Assembly: GCA_014529385.2 (NCBI GenBank)
Contig: CM043943.1
Coordinates: 100,153,355-100,215,354, forward strand
Length of the DNA: 62,000 bases
Source: Adiantum capillus-veneris
Lineage: Eukaryota > Streptophyta > Polypodiopsida > Polypodiales > Pteridaceae
Direction: 5' to 3'
The translations under genes were made by a program, and so were the position numbers. A model generated the notes under the pieces. It saw only the letters and a list, made by a program, of their open reading frames with translations. It had not been told where the DNA came from and ran no database searches. Below, in pieces: positions 25,581 to 35,557 of the stretch (positions are counted from its first letter, which is position 1; every line of letters starts with the position of its first letter).

Positions 25581-26852
25581 GAGTTCAAACAACAAATTCA
25601 CCAAGGAAAACAAAGAATGAAGGAAAAAGAGAGAGTACGAGCGGAAGCTCAAGCCGAAGCACAAGAATGCATCGCAAAAAGACGGCTTCTGCGACGACAA
25701 CAACAAAGTGGACCACCACTGAGAATCAACGTCATTCGACTGATGAAGTTGGAGGAAGAAACAGTGGAGCCAATAATTACAGTCAAAGTGGGCAATAATC
25801 AAGTTGAATCAACGGCTTTGCTTGATTCGGATGCTCAAGAAAATTTGATCTCTTACGGATTATACCAACAGCTCAGAGTCACAGATCAACTTCACCCAAC
25901 TCCCCAAGTGCTGGAAAGTAGCACATCACACCCATTGAAAACATTGGGATGGACTATATTGTATGTACAAATACATCAATATGTTTACCCACACAAATTC
26001 TATGTGGTGACAGATGCAAGCACACAACACCAAATGATGTTAGGGCAACCTTGGCAAAAAGCATACAATGTGCAGATTGATTGGAAAGCAAAGGTAGTCA
26101 AAATTCAACATGAACATGAACAACAAGTGATACCTTTTGCTCCGCAATACCATCATGATCAACTACAAACCATGCAATCACTGGAAACAAAGCCTACAAC
26201 ACGAATGCCAGTCAAGAACAAAATGATACCAGAGACCAACAATAAGGTAAAAGTCAACCATGCTAATTACAGGAAGATGAAGTCACCGGCCACAATGCAA
26301 AAATTAGGGCTACCAAAACAAGGTAAACAAGTATGGATGCAGAAGGATAGAAATGCAATGGCGGAAAAACCACAATGTATCAAACGGATTCCAACAAAGC
26401 AGACGGTTCAACCCCAAACCCAGGGCATAAAACAGATGTGGATACCAAAGAAAATGCTTAGCAATAATCCAAATGTCACTCACATTTGGATACCAAAGAA
26501 AAAGCAAAAGGAACTACATTCCGTACAAACAACAAAGGAAAGTAGACATCTGCATTTCAAAAGGGAACACCATCATATGTGGATGCCGATGACAGACAAA
26601 TTAATGGCAAAAAAGAACGTACCAAACCATCTACAAAAATCGATAGCAACAAAATACCAATGGAAAGCCAAGGTCATAAGGCCCATCGCCATTCAATCAC
26701 AGCCCTCTCTATCCTTAGAAACATCTACGACTCCATCAACAGCGTCGGCAAAGCAATTGCCTCTTGCCAAAAGGACAATTAAACAGAGAGCAGTAGAGTT
26801 ACAGCTGTTACTTGCAAAGAAAACAGGAAGCCTCGACGGCGAGTGCCAATAA
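25581..26852 (+). pseudogene. Element A second retropepsin-like domain and W-x-P-K tail
   Basis: Downstream of integrase, ESTALLDSDAQENLISYGLY (Asp at 25824-25826) is followed by PTPQVLESSTSHPLKTLGWT, HKFYVVTDAS and MLGQPWQKAYNVQIDW. These are the parts of a retropepsin in order. The catalytic DSG is DSD here but DSG in element B, so A's copy is probably inactive. From about 26320 the tail repeats short Trp motifs (QVWMQKD, QMWIPKK, HIWIPKK, HMWMPM) with Gln/Lys-rich spacers. The frame is continuous from 24813 to the TAA at 26850-26852. The role of a second protease after integrase is unknown. Confidence 0.82.
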
Positions 26853-27017
26853 GCATCTTGCTTATTCCCTTCTCTTGCACAACATTAATTTTTCCATGCA
26901 TTGACCGAGTATGCATAAAGTAGGGCCCGTTAATCGGCCAGGCATTAGCACAATTGTTTAACCTATGCACGACACATACTCCGAGGCAATACCTTGTCGT
27001 CCGGGAGGACTCCAGCT

Positions 27018-27031
27018 AGAAGGGGGGGAGG
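27018..27031 (+). other. Internal polypurine tract of element A
   Basis: AGAAGGGGGGGAGG, preceded by GGACTCCAGCT, is kept in element B (AGGAGGGGGGGAGG, 58592-58605). It resembles the PPT before the 3' LTR and could be a central PPT or the trace of an ancestral 3' end. Confidence 0.6.
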
Positions 27032-28364
27032 CATTCTAGAGGCACTCTCAAATGCGGAAACAATAACAGAAACAACAAAAAAAGGGCATGATTTTTGACT
27101 ATTCTAAGGGTTGTTGTTTGATTGCGAAATTTTCTGGAGTAACCCAAGTATATATGCCCTTATACAGCATGAAGCTACAGGTATATGGGGCCAAACACCA
27201 AATCAAGCCCCTAGGTGTGTGTATATAAGTAGAAATAGCCATTTTTCAGGCAAAATATTGGTAACACAAAGAAATCCGGCCATAAAAATTGTATGTGAGT
27301 GTATATAATGTGTTGCGGTGATGTTTGTGATTTATTATAATTTTTGGGGATTTTTTGGGTTTGATTTTCTATTTTCCTTTCTTATTTTGCTAATTTTCGT
27401 CAGAAAACTTCAAAAATACAAAAAGCAGGTGAAAAACAGTCATAATGAGAAACAGAAAATATAGTGATGATCAGTGACTATAGCACAACCTATGGTACAA
27501 TGGGGGTGCAATTATGAGACTGGAGCAGAAAGCCTGTTTTGGCCGGATTTTGACCAAAATGCCAAAATTCTAGTAAACAGGGCAAATGGAGTCCAAATCA
27601 AGAAATTTTTGAGCCTAGACCGCATCTCGCGGGAAGATAGGAGCACATGTCAAATTTCATGAAAAGTGCTTCGGGGACCTCCATTATAAGAAATTTTCAC
27701 CCCATTTTTAGCTCATTTTCACTATTGACTTTGTGGAGAGAGCTTCTGCCACCTAGAGTGGATCGACCTTCCAGCGGCTTCAACGATGCCCACGACTACC
27801 CGATGAGCTCCAGACATGAGAGGTAGGCTCAACAACTTGAGATTTTCACGCATGATTGTCATTATGTCGCGAAAACTAGCATAGAGGTCACACACAAAGC
27901 GAGCGGTAGAGACCTACAATTAGAGACCGCGGCCCAACGGCTAACCCGAAAGCAACAAGACTTCATCGGCAGCTTACCCTAGTCTAGTAGACCAGTCGTC
28001 GATAGCCAAAGGCAGTAGGAAACCATTGGGAAAAAACCCTAATTCCCAGAAACCCGCAAGAGGCCACCAAATGGGAAATCGGTGAAACGGCGACCAAATG
28101 CTACCAAAATTTATGGGTAGGAGCATCTCGACATGCTCAACAAGTCCATATGACCCGCATGACCAAAACGTGACCCGAAGTGGCACTAAACGTCAGAAAT
28201 GGCATCAGACACACAAAGCGTCAAAATGGATTTATGACCCAACCGCAAGTCCGTTTGCCACCAAACTAGCATCAAATCTTATCCAAATTCAAATCCAAGA
28301 ACATGGCCATGTTCCATAGGCCAAGGACAACCCACAGAACAAGTTTCATGCAATTCTGATGAAA

Positions 28365-28674
28365 AAGACATCCTACGCGTAGGATGTCTTCAGCATAAAT
28401 TTAGCCTTCTATGCAAGGAATGACATCACAGGAGTCACTACCATGGTGCAATGAGCCCATATACCAATTTTCAACCCATTTGGACATCAATTGCTACCTA
28501 TGATGGACATTCTACCTAAATTGTGACCTAAAGCCTGAATCAACCCAAAAATCCACTTTTTGATATCCAAATTCAAATCCAAGCCTATAACCATGCTCCA
28601 TGAGCCTTACACTACCTGCCTGTCAAGTATGAACCAAATCTGAAGAAAAAGACATCCTACGTGTAGGATGTCTT
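28365..28674. repeat. Palindrome cluster 2 of element A (two copies)
   Basis: Copies are at 28365-28390 (perfect 26-base palindrome) and 28649-28674 (core CGTG). They lie 474 and 190 bases before the ORF3 ATG, the same distances as the last two copies in element B (475 and 190). Confidence 0.95.
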
Positions 28675-28838
28675 GATGGAAAATTTTGGCCAAATTTGCA
28701 CCGTGAGCACATGCACAGCTTCACAAGTTCCTTTTAAGCTTTATTTTCAATTTTCAAGTCATTTGGATAAGTAAAACTCACTTTCGCAGCTGATATGGAA
28801 AAAACGCTAACTTCGGACTACTGAGTGCAACAGGATCT

Positions 28839-31800
28839 ATGGCAGCCTTGAAGTCACCGGCAAAGAGAAAAAGAATGACAATCAAAGACTATCTGGACGA
28901 GGTGGAACCTTTTGTCATTCTAGAGGGAATACTAAAGCCCACCATCACCTAGATACAGGAAGATCTGTTAGAGTCAAACCACCTAAAGATCTACCAGGGA
29001 GTGTTCAAGGACACTGAAGGCAATGTTATAGAGCTACCAATGCTGCCAAGAGAGCTCAATGAGTTTGCACGAAGAAAAATGGCCGGCTACTTGGAGAAAA
29101 TTGACCTCCATAACTATTTCGAATCAATACCAGCAGGGGTGGACGTCAAAAGAGTATGGGAGTTTGTAACCAGCATCAAAGAGGATGGAGTGGCCAAGGT
29201 AACAAATTTACAAGGCAGACCAGATACAGAGATCATAATCATGGAGCGGGTTGTAGCCCATGCACTAGATCTCTCCAATCAGGGAGACAATGTGACAAAA
29301 AGAAGGGATGAAGTCAAGGTGTACATATAGAAAAAGGAAAATTACACCTTTGAAGACATTGCCAACCCAAAGGTGCTAATTATGAGCCAGTTGTACAACC
29401 AGTACTTCCACATGTGCACTAAGAGGCAACAGAAGTACAGGATGCCGCCAGGTGCAATTGCCACAACATTTACTTGGGCAATGACATAAGGCACCCCAAA
29501 GATTATCAACTACGCGGCATACATACATGACAGCTTGGTAAAGATGGGCAACAAAAAGCCAACCTACATAGTGCCAGGAGAAATGATAACCAAGGTGGTT
29601 TATGCAGCACTATACACTAAAGGAAGGTGGCCTGACCCCCCATCTCAGAACGATTGGTTAAGGGTGAAAGAAGACAAGGAAGATGAGCCGCAAAGGGCAC
29701 CAAGGGTGGCTATGAGGTTGAAAAGACGGCTAGAGCCAGTTGAAGAGGAGCTACCCGAGAAGAAGAAAGGAAAGAAAGAGTTTGTTCAAGTGCCTTATAA
29801 GGAAACCAGGTCTCAAAAAGCAGCAAGACTCGAGAGGCTGATGGAGAGTTTCCGAGAAGAAAGAGCCCTCAAGGGTGATTTAAACGAACTCTGGAAGCCA
29901 TCTCTCGAATCTATGTCCGGATCATTGAGAAGAGTGCAGAGGGACCGCTTTGAAGATTACATCAAGAATTTCGAGATTCTTGATGCTGCAACGGAAAACA
30001 TTCCCCATGTCCCTTTCACCGAGGAGGAAATGGAGCAGATAACGCAGACATTGCTAGATGAGCAAGAAAGCCAAGAAAGGGAAAGGAAAACAAAATCAGA
30101 GAGGGACTTAAAAGGCAAATTGGCAGTTTACTAGAGAGCCCTAAACCCAACCCACAACCGTCACCACCACCCTCACCACCTCCCAGCAGCCCTCCACCAG
30201 AAGATAATGCAGCTGAGCAAAAACAAGATGAAAGTCAAGGAGAGACGCAAGAGCAAAGGCAGGAACCTGAGCCAAAGGAAGACGCCAAGCCTAAGTCTGA
30301 ACAAAAGGAATCACATGAGGCCTATTATACATTTTTGGACCTACTAGCTGCAGGCTATACAAAGGAAGAAGCCACCACAGTCGCATTCGACTTGACAAGA
30401 GAAGTGCATACAGAACAGATGCAAGGCATCTGGCTAGTGGAACTTAAAGAAATTGCTACAGACACTGTGGACCTGCACCCGCCCTCGAATGACTGGGACG
30501 TGGTGATGACAAAGCTAGCCGGATTGCGAACCCAATCTATGGCTTCAGAGAAAGATATGATAACTCTCAAAGCCAGTGAAGAAAAGACCAAGATGGAAAG
30601 GGATTCTCTGCAAGCACAAAGCCAGAAGCAAAAAGAGATAGAAGCTGACCTCTAGGCTAGCTTGGCAACGGCTCTACAAAACTGCCAAACAATGAAAGAA
30701 TCAAATGAGGCAACAACAAAAAGAATACAAGTAGTTGAAGAAGAGTGTCTACAGCTCAGCAAGTCATTGCGAGATGCTGAAAAAGAACGGGATAATCTGA
30801 CACTACAGCTGGCAGAGGAAACAAAAGAAGTTGAGGCCATGAGGGATGCCATGGAAAGAGCAGAAATAGAACAAGAAGCAAGCTTGGATGAAATCCTTGA
30901 GCTTAAGGATCAATTAAAAGTCAAAGATCAAACCATCCAGAGGCTATGAGCATCGCCTGCTAGAGTCAGAGCTATGAGCTCGACTCAAATCATTTTCGAG
31001 AGTCAAATATATGAAGAGCAAATGCAGGAACTTCAGAAGGAGCTGACTCTCCAGAAAAAGCAGAGATTAATGATGGCTGAAGGGTTTATTGTAATGCAAA
31101 CAAGAATGGAGGACAGCCAAAAAGCCCTACAAGAAGAAGTGGAGAGCATAAAAGTGAAGCTCAAGGAGGCGGAGAAGCAAACACTCCTCAGGAAAATTGA
31201 GGAGTTGAAAGGCCAGCAAGGAGGAGAGGCAAAAAGCTCAGGGCCAGCCGCCAATGAGGGAATAGACATAAAAAATGTGGGAGAGCTTGTGGACACAACC
31301 ATGCAAGAGGAAAGCATAGCACGATCCTCTCAACAGCCACACTGTCTAACACAAGAAGAGGAGGAAAATCTGCGTAAGGCAATAGAGACAGATCTACGAG
31401 AAAGCACAAAGGAATCCTTGGAATGGGAGCAGAGGGTCTTCAAATCTATGACCATCCAGAGGATCGACGCCAGCAATGTCAGGTGCGAGTGGCTTCAGCC
31501 CTCTCTCCCATATCCATTGCTGAAATATGAAGCAGCAACAATAAATAAGCGAATCAGGGAAGAGCAAACGGTACCTCTCTACAATGCAGACACCTCGAGG
31601 CCAGAAGGAGTGAAGCTTATGGTGGATTCTCAGACAAAGTGGAGGAAGTCTTGGCTTACCAAGTATCCACAATACCTAATCCACTTGGTAGAGGCACCTA
31701 AACATATCAGAGACAACCTCAGCTTCTGTCCTCTACCAAGAATTAGGACGTGGAAGGCACAAGAAATTCTACAAAGAAGCCAACCCACTTGGTTGAATTA

Positions 31801-32218
31801 CCCAAAGCTCCCGGGCGTGAAGGCGGGTGAGAGAATAAGTGTCCAATACATGGTGAAAACCCTAACGGGCGCCATAAAGTTGTTCACTGGCTCTCCTGAC
31901 CTTACATGCATTATGATGAGAAAAATCTGTAGGACAATCCTAGCAGTGTTCGAGACATTCAAGCTAGGACAGGTGACTGACAGCATATTCTTCTTCCAGG
32001 ACACATACAAATGTGATTATGATCTCTCAGGTCAGCCTTCCAAGGAGGTGATACATGCGTTGTATCAAAGAATCATGTTTCTACCATCTTATCACCTCTA
32101 GGATTTTGAAGAAGCATTTTATACAGGATTCTTCACCATGAACACAGAAATCTTTGGACCAACAATGCTTAACCTACATGCGAGGTACAAATCACTACTA
32201 CAAATGGGGAAACGATAA
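28839..32218 (+). pseudogene. Element A ORF3, large protein of unknown function
   Basis: The ATG at 28839 matches the intact start in B (MAA.KSP.K.KRMTIKDYL). The frame runs about 1,120 codons to TAA at 32216. It is broken by TAG at 28950 and 29328, TAA at 29487, a frameshift near 30115, and stops at 30653, 30947 and 32099. Order: an N-terminal conserved domain (KIYQGVFKD.EGN..ELP..PRELNEF, WEFVTSIKEDGVAKVT, YNQYFHMCTKR, KMGNKKPTYIVPGEM); a basic/acidic linker; a Pro-rich stretch (near 30140-30200); a long coiled coil (about 30530-31200); and a C-terminal domain (LNYPKLPGVKAGERIS to SIFFFQDTYKCDYDL). I see no signal peptide or membrane segment, so an env role is not supported. The N-terminal part resembles in outline the extra ORFs of Athila/Ogre-type elements; this is a loose impression. 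Confidence 0.75.
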
Positions 32219-32260
32219 GATGAGGCAGCTCATCAAGGCCATGTCGGGGACGACATGAAC

Positions 32261-32269
32261 AAGGGGGGG
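32261..32269 (+). other. Polypurine tract of element A
   Basis: AAGGGGGGG directly before the TGTTAGAAG start of the 3' LTR. Confidence 0.85.
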
Positions 32270-33201
32270 TGTTAGAAGCTGGACACACCCCATGGCATCT
32301 AACTACTCGGCGGACTATTATTTTTGTAATTATTCATTCATTGAGGAAAACCCGATTTTTCACCTTGTAAATATTGGGACTTACAGAAGTTTCCAGATTG
32401 TATTCCAGTTTTGATAGTTAGATTGAATAGATGGTTGATTTTGGAACTTTAGGGTTTGAGAAGTTGTAACGTATATATACCACTTTTTGACCTTAATGAA
32501 AAACCTTTTTGTCATTTCAAAACAAGTTTGAAGTCTGTGAGAGCGTGCTGTGTACAAGAGAGAGAGTGAGAGATTCATCTTGACTCTATGTGTGCTTCGG
32601 TGGTTGGAATCGAGTGCGGAGAAGTGCAGCGTGGTGCCCTCGACGAGAGCTACGTGCCGATACCTACATTGAGCATGTACAGTTCGGTCTTGCGAGCTCC
32701 TTGTACGAGCTTCATCGGTTGTTTGGGTGAGCATATGTTGTCCGATTTTGCATTGCAGCGTATCCACGCGTTCACAACGAGTAGAACTACACATTAGGCA
32801 CTTTAGATTTCAGAAACGGAGACCTACAGATTTCGGCCAGACATCCTACGCGTTTCTGCACCGGGTGCTTTGGGTCGGGATTTTGGTTCATAGACCTTAG
32901 GGAGAGTGCCCTATTCGTAGTAATAGGGTCTCCTTCAAGTTCTATGGTGTTTCGAGATCGTTTGATGCGTGTTCAGCTCCAAAAAGCATTGTAGGAAGTT
33001 TCCTCTTTTGCACTCTTGAAGGTTGTGACTTAGACAATTGGTAGAGACCTCTGTAGGAATTAGTTAGGAGTCGGTCGAGTGTAGGTTGACACCTTATGCT
33101 TGCTTCCACGCGCCTGCGGGTCGAGCTTCGTCCTTAGCTGACATTATATGTTAGGTGAGTTCTCGCTGTGCTGACATCCGTCGCGGCGTATCCGTCCAAC
33201 A
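32270..33201 (+). repeat. 3' LTR of element A
   Basis: Full-length partner of 14596-15526, from TGTTAGAAGC to TCCGTCCAACA. TATATATA is at about 32472. The half palindrome AGACATCCTACGCGT at 32839-32853 is two bases longer than in the 5' LTR. Confidence 0.92.
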
Positions 33202-33206
33202 AAGTG
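33202..33206. repeat. Target site duplication of element A, right copy
   Basis: AAGTG directly after the 3' LTR, identical to 14591-14595. Confidence 0.9.
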
Positions 33207-35557
33207 TCTTCCCTTTTTACAACATTGTATGTAATAAGATTCAACTAGCTTAAGGTTCTTCTCAGGCACTCTGGGCATTCATTTTTCCAATGATCATCTA
33301 CACCATAGTTATGAAAATTTCTCATTCTTGGTTTAATCATGGGTCTTACCATAGGAGGTCTAACACCTTGATTAGCCACATAATACATTGGTGCAAGCTC
33401 TGGTGGAGTATAAGTCATAGGTTCCTCCATTGGTGGTGGATGTGAATTATACCAATCTCCTTTTACCATTATTGTAGATGGACTAGGCTCAGCATAGGGT
33501 ATAACAGGCACTAGTGCTTATTCATCTATGACTCCCTCAGGATGCATGTACTTTACAAGCACTGCATTATGTCCTGGATACGGAGGTTGTTGACCCAATA
33601 CATCGGTGGTCTTTGAGCTGGTGCCATGTTAGGCTGGTATTTGTACATGGGTTTTCCTTGTGGTCTCATGGGCACATACTGAACATTCCCATCATACTTT
33701 GGTCGGTAATGGCTGAAAGCATGTTAACCTGTCGCGCTTTTTGTGCTAGTTAGCAGTTTCAAGTTAGCACATCGTCAAAAAGTTGGACGTCCGGAAATTT
33801 TTTTACAAATAATATCAAAATTTGACGGAGGTTGTACATTTGAATTCCTTGTTTCAAGTGCTTTCTATTGATATATCATATGTCATAGATCTTGGAGATG
33901 TAGCTCAAGTTATTGTACTAGTTAGCATATGTCAAAAATGTGCTAGTTAGCATTGTCCGGGACATGAAAAAGCATGACATGTTAACATGCTTTCACCCTA
34001 ATAGGACTCATTGGTCTCATGGTTGGTCCATTTACCCTCGATTGCACACTATTTTTGCAGTCTAATTAGTTGTCCCTGTTGAGGTATCCCTTGTCCGAGT
34101 CCTCTCATAGGTGCTTTTTGCATGTTATTCATCATCTCATTCATCCTTTTGAGCATGTCTTCTATGACTGAAAGTGGTGCTACAGCAGCCATTCCCACTT
34201 GAGCTGGTTTGGTGGATGTTGTTTCCTCACTTTGTTTATCCTTAGGGACATCTTCTTCGTTGAAAATATCACAATTGTCTCCTAAGTCAATTGCATCTGA
34301 AACACACTCTTCTAGGTGTATGCTTCTTGCTATACAATATAGCATGAAGTTCTTTGTTTAAGAGTCCTTCTAGAAACAATGATGTCGTTCTTCTGTAGGT
34401 ATCTCTAGCCCTAGGCATCTGGCAATGTATTTTTTTTATTTGAGTTGCACAATCCCTAACAGACTCACCTTGTTTTTGTTTAAAGTTGTAGATTTGAGCC
34501 TCCATATTGTGTTTGATCCCTGTTTTGAAACAAGCAGCTACAAATTCTTGAGCTAATGTGTTCAAGTTCATGATTGACCTTGGTGGAATGTTTGAAACCA
34601 TGTTAATGCTTTTCTTTCTAATGTCATTCCAAACCCCTCGAATTGAGTATGGAAATCGAATATGCATTCTGCTCTTAGCACCTGCTTAAAGTTTGCTAAG
34701 TGGTCGTATGGATCCTTAGATCCACTAGATTTTTTGACCCATGTTTGAAAATGAGCTGGTCTGACATGTCTATTTGGTTCAACTCTCGGTCTCCTAATAG
34801 TTGGTCCTGTTCCAAGTCCTTCAAACCAGTCTGTTGGAAATAGTGACTCATGTAGCCTTGGACTCGCTTTAGTGTCACTCGGTTTTCTTCATGATGAGGT
34901 GGTTTCTGGTTTCTTAACATTACTCTCAGAAGATCTCTCACGGTGTTCATCTCTTGGAATAGTTTCTGGTCCTTGGCCCAATATCCAATCGCTTATGGAG
35001 TACCCTTTCTATTTGGTTTGTTCCACCCCCTTAGGAGTCATCATAACAACATTGTTGTTATAAAAATCCCTAAACAAATAAGTTGGTAGGTATGTTGAAC
35101 CCTTATCTTTGATCTTGAAGATATAGATGATCTTCATGGGTGTTAGTTGTCCAGATTTAGCATGAAAAGTCCACAGAAGATCGTTTACATTTCTATCATC
35201 CCACCAATAAACTCCGATCCTAGGATTATCCATACTAATCAATTTCAAAGGTTTCAAATCAAGTTGATCATATCCCTCGAATTCTAAAGCTGGTGGTCCT
35301 TCTTTTGTAGCCATATCTCAAACTATAGTGTTTACTTCTAACCCCCATTTGTCTATCACGTCAAGGTTTTTGACTTGTAAATATTGAGTTCTGTTTCTAT
35401 GCATGTACATTTTTCCTTGTTTATTTGCCCTAATCTCTTCTTCGAGCTCAATACCATGGTCATCAATGCGAATAGCATACTCTTCATTAGGATCCAGGTA
35501 AACCTAAGCTCCATGACGATTAGTCTTATACAATGAGAGTATATGTTTGTAGTGCAT
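33207..35557 (-). pseudogene. Element C gag, proximal part
   Basis: Reading minus from an ATG at 35557, NRHGA*VYLDPNEEYAIRI matches the N-terminal gag domain of A/B (NSRGALVYSDYQGRKCICI). A stop lies in this match and another just before 35314. The 35314-35009 frame continues the N-terminal region. A capsid part follows at about 34640-34320 (LNTLAQEFVAACFKTGI, IYNFKQKQGESVRDC, SLFLEGLLNKEL), matching EEVFDEFIEEFSQRGI and IHKFKQKDGESVRK of A. Near 33300 a decayed first zinc knuckle (NYGVDDHWKNEC) matches CYKCGGDHWLRDC. A MITE interrupts the sequence at 33711-33998 and element A interrupts it at 33206. Frameshifts and stops are many. Confidence 0.75.
33711..33998. mobile_element. MITE inserted in element C gag
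   Basis: Terminal inverted repeats are GGCTGAAAGCATGTTAAC at the left and its near reverse complement GTTAACATGCTTTCACCC at the right. The flanks are TAAT (33707-33710) and TAAT (33999-34002), so the target duplication is TAA or TAAT. It is 288 bases with no coding capacity. GG-starting termini and a TAA-type duplication suggest the PIF/Harbinger (Tourist-like) class. It carries TGCTAGTTAGCA motifs internally, the unit of the large arrays elsewhere in the window. Confidence 0.7.

Larger units (their letters stand above)
26853..28838 (+). other. Element A spacer between pol and ORF3
   Basis: Non-coding by eye on both strands. It holds an internal polypurine tract at 27018-27031, A/T-rich stretches, and two CGCG-type palindromes before ORF3. 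It aligns with 58336-61268 of element B but lacks about 860 bases (B 59828 to about 60690), including two palindrome units. Confidence 0.7.
14596..33201 (+). mobile_element. Element A: complete 18.6-kb Ty3/gypsy LTR retrotransposon
   Basis: The element has two LTRs (14596-15526 and 32270-33201), starting TGTTAG and ending CA, a 5-base target duplication AAGTG, a PBS and a PPT. The internal order is leader, gag, protease 1, RT, RNase H, two HHCC modules, integrase, protease 2, W-x-P-K tail, internal polypurine tract, spacer and ORF3. The protease and integrase motifs place it near the Athila/Tat side of Ty3/gypsy, with no chromodomain. It is inserted in the gag gene of element C, whose frame resumes on both sides of the target duplication. 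Stops and indels in gag-pol and ORF3 make it non-autonomous now. Compared with element B it has lost about 0.2 kb of integrase and about 0.86 kb of the spacer before ORF3. Confidence 0.93.

Noticed and set aside
28839-32218. Envelope gene in the post-pol position
   Set aside because: No signal peptide, no transmembrane helix and no cleavage-like site can be seen. The protein is dominated by a coiled coil.
33245-35314. Independent small genes on the minus strand
   Set aside because: They align in order with gag domains of elements A and B and are fragments of the element C gag.
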